Counted from the stretch's first letter, positions 1 through 12,669 are shown. The stretch: 64,000 bases of DNA from Actinomycetota bacterium (GCA_016201065.1 JACQDL010000053.1:1-64000), one strand, 5' to 3'. Notes: generated by a model not told the origin, from the sequence alone. Numbers and translations: made by a program.

Positions 1-2552
1 CCACCACCGGACACGGTGTCGTCCCCCTGAACTGACCCCACCACCCGGGCAGAACCACCGACCAACTGGGGAACACCACTGTCCACCAGCGGGGAAGTCT
101 GTTGTCCGCCAACGGGGAGATCGAACTGTCCCTTGACAGCGTTGCGGCCGAGCGCCGTGTGCCCGAATCCGTGTTGAAGACCGACAACCTCGGGGTGGAT
201 ACGTCGGCTCACCTTCACCTTCGCGTGGATGGAGCCGTGCGGTGACTCGACCCGGACCGTCTCCCCGTCGTGCACGCCGAACCGCTCGGCCGTCTCCGGG
301 TGGATGATCAGCGGGTTCTCGGATTTGATCTCCAGAAGCCATGGGTTGTTCTGGGTGCGGGTGTGGGTGTGGCTGGCTTCCTTCCAGTTGATCAGATAGA
401 GAGGGTAGTCCGGTGAGGGCTGCCAGTCGCGAGGTTCATACACCGGTAGCGTGCTGACGGGCTTGCCGTTCGCATCCGGCTTCTCCGCCAGGGACGGCGT
501 GACGAACTCGACCTTGCCGCTCTTGGTGAAGAAGCCTCTCACTACCCGGCCGCGAATGACGGTGCCGATGATCCGTCCTCCGTCGGCCGCGGGTTTGTCG
601 TAGGCCTGCGTTCCCTCCGTGCGCGGGTCGCCGTCGAACCATGCGGTGGCGAGCTGGTCCGCAGGGACCGGTGCGGCGTACTTCCGGTAGTGGGTTCCCT
701 TCGCTCCCACCCAGGTGGCCCCCGGGAGTTCTTTGAGCTGGGCGAGGGTGATGCCGGGGCCACCCTTGAGGAGCTGGTGTGACAGGTAGTCCTCGTACCA
801 GGCGGTGAGGTTTTCGATCTGCGCGCCAGAGTGCGGGCCGACGCGGAAGAAGTCGCGCCCGTCAGCGTCCTTCAGGTTCAGGCGGCGCCCGAGTGCGGTC
901 ACGAGCTCGTACTCGGCCGGTTGACCGAACAACGGCTTGGTGACCGGTTGGCGTAGCCCGACCGCGGTCCAGGTCACCCAGTGGGTGGTGAGGTCGTAGC
1001 GTTCGAGATACACGGTGCCGGGCAGGACGTAGTCGGCGAGCATGGCGGTCTCACTGAGCATGGTGTCCACGACGACGACCGTCTCGACTGCGGCGATGGC
1101 CTTCTCCACGGTGGGCCGACCAGGAACCGACATGACCGGGTTCTGGAAGACGCACATGAGTATCTTCGGCTGGTAGGGCCCCTTGCCTTCGGCGAGGTTG
1201 GCGAACATCTGCGTGTACACGCCGGACTTGTGGCCGAGAGGGTACCGGGTCAGTTCGTCGAAGCGTGGCTGCTTGAGCGTCGCCTTCGCCTGGACCTCGG
1301 GCGCGACGTCGATGTGCTTGCTGCCCTTGCGGTCAGGGATGACCATGCCGCCCCGGTTGTCCAGGGTTCCGATCAGCGCGTTGAGGAGCGCGATCGCGCG
1401 TCCACCCTGCACTCCGTTGGAATGCTGGCCCGGTCCGCTCCACGCGTCGATGAGTGCGGGCTTGGCCGTCGCGAGCTCGTGGGCGAGGCGTTCGATGGTC
1501 TCCGCCGGCACGGTGGTGACTCCGGCCGCCCAGGTGGGAGTCTTGTCGGTGACATAGGTGGCGTACTCGTCGAAGCCGCTGGTCCACGATGCGACGAAGT
1601 CAGGGTCGTAGAGCTTGTCGCGGATGATGACATGGGCCATCGCGAGTGCCAGCGCACCGTCGGTGCTCGGTCGTAGCCTGACCCACTCCTGGGCTTTCGC
1701 CGCGGTGTCGGACAGGTATGGATCGACCACGACCAGCCGAGCGCCCCGCTCGACTGCCTGGGTGATCAAGCGGGGTAGGTGGACCCATTTGATGGCTGAG
1801 ATGGGGTTCCAGCCGAACAGCATGATGTAGCGGGAGTTGACGAAGTCGGCCAGCGGCCGGTCATCACCCATGACCGTCTTGAACGACGCCTTACGGGCCA
1901 CGTCGCACAGGTTCGAGTGCAGGGCGTGGTTGGGGCTGCCATACAGCTTCATGAAGTCGCCCTGGATGTCGGCGAAGGAGTGGTCCTCGCTGATCCACAG
2001 CAGTTTGTGCGCGTCGTTCGCCTCGCGTAGGGTCCGCATCTTCCCGGCGATCTCGTCCAGCGCCTGGTCCCAGGAGATGACCTGCCAGCGCGGGTCGGCG
2101 CCCGGTGACTTGTCAGGGTTTGTGCGCTTGAGCGGCGTGCGGACCCGGTCCGGGTCGTAGAGGGCCATGATTCCGGCGTTGCCCTTGGGGCAGATCCGGC
2201 CGCCGTCCTTGACTCCGAACTCGGTCGTGTAGCCGTCGAAGAAGTCGGTCGAGACGTTGGCGTAGTTGTTGGGATTCCAAGGATTTGGCTCGATCTTGTC
2301 CACGACGCCGTTGGCGACGTGGACAAGGATGCCGCACTGGCCGCCGCACATGTTGCAGCACGAGGGAATCCAGTCACCGGCCTCGCGGCCCCACTTCTGC
2401 GCCGCGGTGGGGTCGCTGGTGAGGTCGCGGTCCTTGGCCCCGAAGCTGCCGCCGGTGCTGATGTCGGTGCCGACCACCGACGCGCCGACCACCGCAACGC
2501 CGGCGCCCTGGATGAAGCGGCGTCGACCGGTTGTGCTGTCCAAGCCGTACAT
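1..2552 (-). CDS. Molybdopterin oxidoreductase catalytic subunit (PsrA/PhsA-like), C-terminus off left edge
   Basis: Read by eye on minus strand from ATG at 2552: MYGLDSTTGRRRFIQGAG (Tat motif), CCNMCGGQCGI...ICPKGNAG (4Fe-4S), SNLCDVARKASF; frame open to position 1; absent from ORF track because it has no stop in the window. Confidence 0.88.
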   Translation of the reverse strand, partial: MYGLDSTTGRRRFIQGAGVAVVGASVVGTDISTGGSFGAKDRDLTSDPTAAQKWGREAGDWIPSCCNMCGGQCGILVHVANGVVDKIEPNPWNPNNYANVSTDFFDGYTTEFGVKDGGRICPKGNAGIMALYDPDRVRTPLKRTNPDKSPGADPRWQVISWDQALDEIAGKMRTLREANDAHKLLWISEDHSFADIQGDFMKLYGSPNHALHSNLCDVARKASFKTVMGDDRPLADFVNSRYIMLFGWNPISAIKWVHLPRLITQAVERGARLVVVDPYLSDTAAKAQEWVRLRPSTDGALALAMAHVIIRDKLYDPDFVASWTSGFDEYATYVTDKTPTWAAGVTTVPAETIERLAHELATAKPALIDAWSGPGQHSNGVQGGRAIALLNALIGTLDNRGGMVIPDRKGSKHIDVAPEVQAKATLKQPRFDELTRYPLGHKSGVYTQMFANLAEGKGPYQPKILMCVFQNPVMSVPGRPTVEKAIAAVETVVVVDTMLSETAMLADYVLPGTVYLERYDLTTHWVTWTAVGLRQPVTKPLFGQPAEYELVTALGRRLNLKDADGRDFFRVGPHSGAQIENLTAWYEDYLSHQLLKGGPGITLAQLKELPGATWVGAKGTHYRKYAAPVPADQLATAWFDGDPRTEGTQAYDKPAADGGRIIGTVIRGRVVRGFFTKSGKVEFVTPSLAEKPDANGKPVSTLPVYEPRDWQPSPDYPLYLINWKEASHTHTRTQNNPWLLEIKSENPLIIHPETAERFGVHDGETVRVESPHGSIHAKVKVSRRIHPEVVGLQHGFGHTALGRNAVKGQFDLPVGGQQTSPLVDSGVPQLVGGSARVVGSVQGDDTVSGG

Positions 2553-2566
2553 GTGGCGCTCCTCAG

Positions 2567-3841
2567 TCAGGGCGTGGGCTTCGGGGACCTCGGCGTGACC
2601 GCCGGCATGAGGTGGGTGGTCGCGTCGTTGGGAAGAAGCCGCTCGCCGAGTCCGAACAGCAGCAGCCCGAGCCCGACGATCCCGGCGGTGAGCAGCCACT
2701 CGGACACGCTCGGGAAGTAGTGCGCCGACATCCGTCGGGAAGCGACTGCCGAGGCCAGACCCTCGATCTCCTCGGTGGCGAACGCCGGGATCACGACATT
2801 GAGCCGGACGCCGAGGAACCCGACGGCAATGAGCAGGCCGGCCAAGGACACCCACCGCGGATCGGTGCGCGTACGAGATGCCAGCAGCGTCACCGGCACC
2901 AGGGCGCCAAGGGCGAGCTGCCAAACCCAGAAGACCCACCAGTACGGGCCGCCGGTCATCAGCTTGAGGGCCGCGATGTGTCCGGGGACCTGACCGTAGC
3001 TCGTGACCAGGATCTCCGAGAGCTGGAACAGCAGATCCAGCAACAACAGACCCAGGACGAGCCGTCCCAGCGCGAGGATCGTGTCACGGTTCCGTCGCCA
3101 CCCGTCCTGGAAGATGGCGGATACCACAATGAGCAGCGCCCCGCCGCTGACGAGCGCGGAGAGCAGGAACAGGATCGGGAAGAGCCCGCTGTTCCACGAC
3201 GGTCGGGCGGCGACCACGCCGAACAAGGTACCGACACCACCGTGGAACATGATGGCGATCGGGACACCGACCGTGGCGAGCACCCGTACCACCTTGGCGT
3301 CGCGGGCGGCGCGATCCTCGGAAGTGTCACGCGAGCCCACGGTGAGGATCCGGTAGAGCCGCCCGCGGCGCCCTCCCTCGGCGGCCACGAGAACGAGGTC
3401 ACGGCGCAGGACGAACCACAGCTCCGCGAGCAGCAGCACGAAGTAGATGCCGTACAGCCAGATCATCCAGGCCATCGGTGAGCGGAAGTTCGGGTACCGA
3501 ATGACATGCCAGAACCGTTCCATGTGCCCCAGGTCGACCCAGATGCTCAGTAACGCCATGCCCAGCGTCACGACGGCGGTGAACAGCGACAGCCGTCCGA
3601 TCGACTCGAACCGCTTGACGTTGAACACGTACACCAGCGAAGAAATGAGGAATGACCCGGCGGACAGGCCGATGAAATAGATGTAGGCCGACACCCACAG
3701 CCCCCAGGTCACGATGCTGCCGTAGTTGGCGTCAAGGTGACCGTGGGCCAGGCGCAGGTACCAGCCGACCAGACCGACCACGAACAGCACCGAGCCCACG
3801 CCCCAGAACAAGCGCTTGAGGTTCCTCACCCGTTGGTCCAC
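2567..3841 (-). CDS. NrfD/PsrC-type polysulfide reductase membrane subunit
   Basis: 424 aa, multiple TM helices, between catalytic and Fe-S subunits in the same orientation. Confidence 0.85.
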   Translation of the reverse strand: MDQRVRNLKRLFWGVGSVLFVVGLVGWYLRLAHGHLDANYGSIVTWGLWVSAYIYFIGLSAGSFLISSLVYVFNVKRFESIGRLSLFTAVVTLGMALLSIWVDLGHMERFWHVIRYPNFRSPMAWMIWLYGIYFVLLLAELWFVLRRDLVLVAAEGGRRGRLYRILTVGSRDTSEDRAARDAKVVRVLATVGVPIAIMFHGGVGTLFGVVAARPSWNSGLFPILFLLSALVSGGALLIVVSAIFQDGWRRNRDTILALGRLVLGLLLLDLLFQLSEILVTSYGQVPGHIAALKLMTGGPYWWVFWVWQLALGALVPVTLLASRTRTDPRWVSLAGLLIAVGFLGVRLNVVIPAFATEEIEGLASAVASRRMSAHYFPSVSEWLLTAGIVGLGLLLFGLGERLLPNDATTHLMPAVTPRSPKPTP

Positions 3842-3850
3842 AGGAGCTCC

Positions 3851-4717
3851 CTAGAACAGGTAGTAGACATTGGGCTCGGTCCCTAGCTCTTCCTTGAGCC
3901 GCACTGCCTGACGTTCCCGCAACAGTTGGGACACCTCACTGTCACGGTCGTTGAAGTCGCCGAAGTGGATGGCATGGCCGGTACAGGTCTTCGCGCAGGC
4001 CGGCCAACGCCCGGACGCCCTGTCATAGCGGCCGTTCTCGTCCTGCAGATGCAGACAGAACGTGCACTTGCGGACGTTGCCGATCGGGGACGCCTCCTCC
4101 CGACGCGGCCGGAACTGCCCGTACTCGGCGGACGGAGCCGCGGCGTAGGCGGTCGTTTCCGCCACGGCCGGGTAGTTCTCGCCGAAGTCGAAGGTGCGGG
4201 CGCCATAGGGGCACGCCGCGATGCAGTACCGGCAACCGATGCACCGGTCGTAGTCGATGACAACGATGCCGTCCCGCTCCCGTTTGAAGGTCGCGGACAC
4301 CGGACATACGTCGACGCAGGGGGGCTGTTCGCAGTGAAAACACGGTTTGGCGAGAAATAGTGGTTTGTCGTCCGCGTCTTCCTCGGCCTGCTCGACCACG
4401 ACGTTGTAGCTGACTCCCGGCGGGGTCTTGTTCTCCGCTTTGCACGCCACCACACAGGCCCGGCAACCGACGCATCGCCGGGTGTCGATCACCATCCCAT
4501 AGCGGAACTTTCGTCTCGTGGCGGCAGGCGCCGCAGCGGCTGGCGCAGCCGCGATGACGTCGATGACCCCCCCGGCCGCGACGGTTGCGGCGAGCGCACC
4601 GGCCCCGGCGACCACGAGCCGGTCAAGCAGTTGGCGGCGGCTCACCTGCCCGTCTGCCGCCAGGTGGGAGACGTCGTCCGTGCCGCCAGCCACCGCCGGC
4701 TCCGGGGTTAGCTTCAT
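3851..4717 (-). CDS. 4Fe-4S ferredoxin electron-transfer subunit (PsrB/NrfC-like) with Tat-like leader
   Basis: Several Cys clusters (CVGCRACVVACKAEN, CFHCEQPPCVDVCP, CIGCRYCIAACPYGAR, CTFCLHLQ) and SRRQLLDRLVVAGAGALA leader; start chosen at MKLTPEP. Confidence 0.85.
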   Translation of the reverse strand: MKLTPEPAVAGGTDDVSHLAADGQVSRRQLLDRLVVAGAGALAATVAAGGVIDVIAAAPAAAAPAATRRKFRYGMVIDTRRCVGCRACVVACKAENKTPPGVSYNVVVEQAEEDADDKPLFLAKPCFHCEQPPCVDVCPVSATFKRERDGIVVIDYDRCIGCRYCIAACPYGARTFDFGENYPAVAETTAYAAAPSAEYGQFRPRREEASPIGNVRKCTFCLHLQDENGRYDRASGRWPACAKTCTGHAIHFGDFNDRDSEVSQLLRERQAVRLKEELGTEPNVYYLF

Positions 4718-4937
4718 GGCATCACATTTGACCCAGCCCGCCGCCGCAGGCAGGGCAGAAAGGCCCGCCCCGACCGTGCCGAGGTCCTCAGGCGTGCCGG
4801 TCGTGCCGGTGCTTCTCATTGGCGAGTCGGGCCACCGGTGACCTCATCGGGCGCGGGGTGTTGTTAGGATCGGCGACCGTGCGATTGCGGGCAAATGACC
4901 TGGATTGGCCTGCCTGTGCACGCCCGGTGGAGCGTAG

Positions 4938-5189
4938 GTGGGCGGTGGGTCCGTGATCTTCAATGGGCTGGTGCCGGTGGCGTGGGAGCTGTCGGGCCTG
5001 GCGACGCCGCGGGACCTGGTCATCGCGGGGTCCGCGCTGGCCGTCGGTGCCGGTGTCGGGTTGGGGATGCTGGTGGCGTCCCGGCACCGGGTCCGCGAGC
5101 GTGAGCAGCTTGAGGTGCCGGAGTTCAACGCCGGGGAGTTCCATTCGTTCCTGGCGGAGCAGGCGGTGGTGAGCCGCCGTACCCGCTGA
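4938..5189 (+). CDS. Small single-TM hypothetical protein
   Basis: 83 aa ORF with TM segment then charged tail; no family recognised. Confidence 0.45.
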   Translation: MGGGSVIFNGLVPVAWELSGLATPRDLVIAGSALAVGAGVGLGMLVASRHRVREREQLEVPEFNAGEFHSFLAEQAVVSRRTR

Positions 5190-5248
5190 GTTGGCGTTGG
5201 CTCTCCGTGGCATCGTCTGGATGCTCCGGGATCTGCCAGACTGCCGCG

Positions 5249-6409
5249 ATGGAGCATGGTTTGTACGGTCCGGACCATGTGGCGTTCCGGGAGCTGGCCC
5301 GCGGCTTCCTCGCCCGACACGTCGTGCCCTACCACGCCGAGTGGGAGCGGGTCGGCCAGGTCGACCGGGCCGTGTGGACCGAGGCGGGCCGGCACGGCCT
5401 GCTCGGGATGGACGTGCCCAAGGCGTACGGCGGCGGCGGCGTCCACGACTTCCGGTACAACGCCGTGCTCGACGAGGAGATCGTCCGGGCGGGTGCCACC
5501 GGCGTCGGCTTCGGCCTGCACAACGACGTCGTCGCGCCGTACCTGATCGAGCTGGGCACCGGCGAGCAGCGCGCACGCTGGCTGCCCGGTTTTTGCTCCG
5601 GCGAGCTGATCACGGCGATCGCGATGAGCGAGCCCACCGCCGGCAGCGACCTGCAGGGCGTGCGCTCCCATGCCCGCCGGGACGGCGGCGACTACCTGCT
5701 CTCCGGCTCGAAGACATTCGTGACCAACGGGCTGCTCTCCGATCTCGTCATCGTGGTGGCCAGGACCGGCACCGACACCGGTGCCGACACCGACGCGGGC
5801 GGGCGGGGGATCAGCCTGCTCGTCGTCGAACGTGGGATGCCCGGCTTCGAGCGGGGCCGCAACCTCGACAAGGTCGGCCTGAAGGCACAGGACACCGCCG
5901 AGCTGTTCTTCGACGACGTCCGCCTGCCCCGGCAAAACCTACTCGGCGAGGAGGGGCAGGGGTTCGGCTACCTCATCCAGCGGCTTCCCCAGGAGCGGTT
6001 GAGCATCGCGGTCTCCGCGGTCGCGGCGTGCGAGTGGATGCTGGAGATCACCGTCGAGTACGCCAAGACCCGGACCGCCTTCGGCCGCCCCATCGGCTCC
6101 TTCCAGAACACCCGCTTCCGGCTGGCCGAGCTGGCCACGAAGACCACGATCGCGCGGACCTTCGTCAACCACTGCGTCGACGAGCACGGCGCCGGCCGGC
6201 TGACCGCCGCCGACGCGGCCATGGCCAAGTGGTGGACCACCGACCTGCAGAACGAGGTCGCCGACGCATGCCTCCAGGTGCACGGCGGGTACGGGTACAT
6301 GACGGAATATCCGATCTCCAAGGCGTGGTTGGACAGCAGGGTGCAGTCGATCTACGGCGGCACCAACGAAATCATGAAGGAGATCATCGGCAGGGCGATG
6401 GGACTGTGA
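5249..6409 (+). CDS. Acyl-CoA dehydrogenase
   Basis: AMSEPTAGSDLQGVRSHA, TRTAFGRPIGSFQNTRF, QVHGGYGYMTEYPISKAWLDSRVQSIYGGTNEIMKEIIGR motifs. Confidence 0.92.
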   Translation: MEHGLYGPDHVAFRELARGFLARHVVPYHAEWERVGQVDRAVWTEAGRHGLLGMDVPKAYGGGGVHDFRYNAVLDEEIVRAGATGVGFGLHNDVVAPYLIELGTGEQRARWLPGFCSGELITAIAMSEPTAGSDLQGVRSHARRDGGDYLLSGSKTFVTNGLLSDLVIVVARTGTDTGADTDAGGRGISLLVVERGMPGFERGRNLDKVGLKAQDTAELFFDDVRLPRQNLLGEEGQGFGYLIQRLPQERLSIAVSAVAACEWMLEITVEYAKTRTAFGRPIGSFQNTRFRLAELATKTTIARTFVNHCVDEHGAGRLTAADAAMAKWWTTDLQNEVADACLQVHGGYGYMTEYPISKAWLDSRVQSIYGGTNEIMKEIIGRAMGL

Positions 6410-6515
6410 ACCAGACCGGCTGACCCTCCCGTCCCTCCGCCTCGTCGCTCCTCCCGTCCCTCCGCCTCGGCCGTGCGCCCGGCGGTCCCACCTGCGAGCC
6501 CCGAGGACCCAGACG

Positions 6516-7829
6516 ATGACCCCTGACCCCGTTGCTGGTTCCGCCATGGCTGTCGCCGACGACCGGGTTGGGCCGGCCGAGGTGCGCCGGGTCCAGCTCC
6601 GGACCGTGCGCAGCCTCACCGCGAGCCAGGTGCTCGGTGGCGTCGGTGTGACCAGCGGCATCGCGGTCGGCGGCCTGCTGGCCGCGCAGATCGGGCACGC
6701 CGAGGCGTACGCCGGGGTGGCGCAGGCCTGTTCCACGCTGGGCGGCGCGGTTCTCGCGGTGCCGATCGCCCGGCTGATGAGCCGGCGCGGGCGGCGCCCC
6801 GGGCTCGCCGCCGCCTACGGCCTGGCCGGCCTGGGCGCTACCCTCGCCGTGCTGGCCGCGGCGATCTCCTCCGTCGCCCTGCTGCTGGTGGCCATGCTCG
6901 CCTTCGGTGCGGGCACCACCGCCAACCTGCAAGCCCGGTACGCCGCCACCGACCTGGCCACCGCCGAGCACCGCAGTCGCGCGCTGTCGACGGTGGTGTG
7001 GGCCACCACGGTGGGTGCGGTGCTCGGGCCGAATCTCGCCGACCTCGGCGGTCGGGTGGCAGGACGGTTGGGGCTGGTGCCCCTGGCCGGGTCGTTCCTG
7101 TTCTCCATCGCGTCGTTCGCGCTGGCCGGGCTGGCTGTGCTGGCCTTGCTGCGGCCGGACCCGTTGCTCACCGCACGGGCCTTGCAGTCCGCCGCCGTCG
7201 ATACCGACGCCGACGCCGACGCAGCCAACCAGCCGAGGCAGTCGCTGGCCAGCTCGCTGCGGGTGATCCGCGGGATCGCCGGCGCCCGGCTCGGGCTGCT
7301 CGCCGTCGCCGTCGCGCACACGGTGATGGTCGGCGTGATGGTGATGACACCGGTGCACATGGGGCACGGTGGCGCGACGCTGCGGGTGATCGGGCTGGTG
7401 ATCAGCGTCCACATCCTCGGCATGTATGCGTTCGCCCCGCTCGTCGGCATGCTGGCCGACCGGTACGGCCGGCGGCGGGCGCTGCTCGTGGGTGCGGTGA
7501 TCCAGCTCGGGTCGGTCGTGGTCGCCGGCACCGCGGGGGAGGACTCCCGGTTGCTGGGGATCGGGCTGTTCCTACTCGGTCTCGGCTGGTCCTTCGGGCT
7601 GATCGCCGGCTCGACGTTGCTCACCGAGACGGTGCCGATGGCCGTCCGGCCGGGCGTGCAGGGCGCCGCCGACCTCGTGATCGGCCTGTCGGCGGGCGTC
7701 GGCGGCCTGGCCGCCGGGGTGGTCGTCGACCTGTTCGGCTACCCGACGCTCAACGCGGTGGCCGCCGTGGTGGTGCTCCCGGTGCTCGCCGCCGTGCTGC
7801 GGACCCGGGGAAGCCGGCCGGTGGCGTGA
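6516..7829 (+). CDS. MFS transporter
   Basis: 437 aa, ~12 TM, DRYGRRRALLVG loop motif. Confidence 0.85.
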   Translation: MTPDPVAGSAMAVADDRVGPAEVRRVQLRTVRSLTASQVLGGVGVTSGIAVGGLLAAQIGHAEAYAGVAQACSTLGGAVLAVPIARLMSRRGRRPGLAAAYGLAGLGATLAVLAAAISSVALLLVAMLAFGAGTTANLQARYAATDLATAEHRSRALSTVVWATTVGAVLGPNLADLGGRVAGRLGLVPLAGSFLFSIASFALAGLAVLALLRPDPLLTARALQSAAVDTDADADAANQPRQSLASSLRVIRGIAGARLGLLAVAVAHTVMVGVMVMTPVHMGHGGATLRVIGLVISVHILGMYAFAPLVGMLADRYGRRRALLVGAVIQLGSVVVAGTAGEDSRLLGIGLFLLGLGWSFGLIAGSTLLTETVPMAVRPGVQGAADLVIGLSAGVGGLAAGVVVDLFGYPTLNAVAAVVVLPVLAAVLRTRGSRPVA

Positions 7830-7862
7830 GTCCGCGGGTGTGCCGGCCGATAACCTGATCCG

Positions 7863-8057
7863 GTGCGGCTGACCGAGTTCTGGGAGCGGATGCGGGAGCA
7901 GTTCGGCGCGGGCTACGCCGAGTCGCTGGCCAAGGATCAGGTGCTGGCCCAGCTCGGCGGGCGGACGATCACCGAGGCGCTGGAGGCGGGCGAACCGGTC
8001 CGGCAGGTGTGGCGGGCGGTGTGCGAGGCATTCGAGGTGCAGGCCCGGCACCGGTGA
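7863..8057 (+). CDS. DUF3046 protein
   Basis: 64 aa [43 protein letters not shown], located immediately before recA as in many actinobacteria. Confidence 0.85.
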   Translation: MRLTEFWERMREQFGAGYAESLAKDQVLAQLGGRTITEALEAGEPVRQVWRAVCEAFEVQARHR

Positions 8058-8075
8058 TGGCGTGTCGATTCACTC

Positions 8076-8091
8076 TCGAACAGATGTTCGG
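8076..8091 (+). promoter_or_regulatory. LexA/SOS box upstream of recA
   Basis: TCGAACAGATGTTCGG matches the actinobacterial TCGAAC-N4-GTTCGA consensus; a TATGCT -10-like hexamer follows at 8092-8097. Confidence 0.85.
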
Positions 8092-8226
8092 TATGCTTTC
8101 CACAACCGGCGACACGCCGCACAGCCCGTCAGGCAGTCTCGTTTCTGTCGGCGTTCCGTCCTAGCGTCGGCCTCGACGTTCCGAGTACATCCAGACCGAG
8201 CACATCCAGACCCGCGAGGTGGAGAT

Positions 8227-9261
<1,035 letters not shown>

Positions 9262-9275
9262 CCGGGTCCGTCGCG

Positions 9276-9818
9276 ATGGGTGGTGGCAGCGGAACTCCGG
9301 GCGGCACGGAGGCACAGGCGCGCGAGCTGTGCCTCCGGCTGCTTGCGGATCGGGCCCGAAGCCGGGCCGAGCTGGCCGGCATGCTTGCCAAGCGCGGGTT
9401 TTCCGACCCGGTGGCCGACCGGGTGCTGACCCGGTTCGTCGAGGTGGGGCTGATCGACGACCGCGCCCTTGCTGAGGGGTTCGTCAGATCCCGGCACGCG
9501 CGGCGTGGTCTCGCCAGGCGGGCCCTGACGGCCGAGCTGGTACGGCGCGGCGTCACGGACGACGTCGCCGCCGAGGCGGTATCGGTGCTCGATGACGACG
9601 CTGAGGCGGCGACGGCCCGGGGCCTCGTGCGGCGGCGACTGACCGGCAGCGGTGTTGGGGCGGACCCCACCGCGTCGATGCGCCGCCTGGCCGGCATGCT
9701 GGCGCGCCGTGGCTACCCGGCGGGCCTGGCCTACCGGGTGGTACGGGAAGAGCTGGCCGCATGCGGTGCCGACGTTCCCGAGGCGCCAGGCATCGACGGC
9801 GGCGATGGAGTGGACTGA
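9276..9818 (+). CDS. recX: Regulatory protein RecX
   Basis: 180 aa, RecX repeats (LRLLADRARSRAELAGMLAKRGF; GLIDDRALAEGFVRSR), directly downstream of recA. Confidence 0.92.
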   Translation: MGGGSGTPGGTEAQARELCLRLLADRARSRAELAGMLAKRGFSDPVADRVLTRFVEVGLIDDRALAEGFVRSRHARRGLARRALTAELVRRGVTDDVAAEAVSVLDDDAEAATARGLVRRRLTGSGVGADPTASMRRLAGMLARRGYPAGLAYRVVREELAACGADVPEAPGIDGGDGVD

Positions 9819-9870
9819 CACTCCATCTGATGTCGAGACCAAGACGGGGTGCCCTGGGTCGCACCCGGGC

Positions 9871-9900
9871 TTGACCTGCCCGTTATCGCGCACGTAGCCT
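9871..9900 (+). promoter_or_regulatory. Candidate promoter between recX and rny
   Basis: TTGACC-N18-TAGCCT at 9871-9900. Confidence 0.35.
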
Positions 9901-9922
9901 CAAAATCAACGAGGAGACAGCC

Positions 9923-9937
9923 CCGCCCTCAGGGCGG
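9923..9937. repeat. Perfect GC-rich palindrome CCGCCCT-C-AGGGCGG
   Basis: Read directly; can form a 6-bp stem with TCA loop in the 353-bp recX-rny gap. Confidence 0.6.
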
Positions 9938-10171
9938 TATTCGTCACGCTTACGATCTTTCGATAGAGCAACCGAACACCAATACCTGGTCCGGCGCCCC
10001 GAGCGGGTGCCGGAGTTGTGGTGTCGTGCCGGCCGGCGCGGACAGCGGGGCAACCCGGTGGCCCAGCCGTTCGGCGTGGGGGCGACGGCCGGGACCGTCC
10101 GGCCCGTCCCGGGGTACCTCCTCCTCGTCCGCCGTCGTCGCTGACGGTCGCTACGGGACGGAGGTGCGCCG

Positions 10172-11907
<1,736 letters not shown>

Positions 11908-11911
<4 letters not shown>

Positions 11912-12669
11912 CCGGCGCTCGCCCGGCCAGCGATGGCCGGCCGGCGCACATCGTCTGGGACTGGAACGGCACGCTGCTCGACGACAACGAGGCGGTGCTC
12001 TCGGCGGTCAACGCGGTGTGCGCGAGCTTCGGCAGGCCCGCGCTCACCATGGCCGAGTGGCGGGCCGCGTTCTTCCGGCCGTTGGATCGCTGCTACGAGC
12101 GGCTGCTCGGGCAGCCGTTGACCGCCGCCGACTGGGGCCGGATCGACCGGCACTACCACCACACGTACGCCGGTCTCCTTCCCGAGGTGCGGCTGGCGGC
12201 CGGCGTCCCGGAGGCGCTGCACACCTGGTCAGCGGGAGGTGGCACCCAGTCGCTGCTGTCGATGTGGTTTCACGACGACCTGGTCGATCTCGTCGACCGG
12301 CTCGGGCTGACCGGGCACTTCGCCCTGGTCGACGGTCTGCGGCAGGACGTCGGTGGCGGGTCGAAGGCCGAGTACCTGGACCGGCACCTGGCCGCGCTGC
12401 GGCTGCCGCCGGCCGACGTGGTGCTCATCGGCGACGTGGTCGACGACGCGGTGGCGGCCCGCTCGGTCGGTGCCGGCTGCGTCCTCGTCAGCACCGGCGT
12501 CGCCGCACGGGCCGTGCTCGTCGAGACCGGGTGGCCGGTGGCGGACTCCGTCGCCGCCGCACTGGCGGTCGTCACGGGCGGCCGGCCCGACCCGGGGCCA
12601 GGCGGCGTTCGAGGGCACGGGCCAGCCGCTCCGGGTAGGCAACGAGGTAGCCGAGCGCGGTGTCCTTGA
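11908..12669 (+). CDS. HAD-family hydrolase (phosphoglycolate phosphatase-like)
   Basis: [39 protein letters not shown] motifs; 4-nt overlap with rny. Confidence 0.82.

Noticed and set aside
981-1676. 231-aa plus-strand ORF
   Set aside because: Antisense to the molybdopterin oxidoreductase reading frame, which has clear family motifs
2531-3481. 316-aa plus-strand ORF
   Set aside because: Antisense to NrfD gene; low-complexity hydrophilic composition
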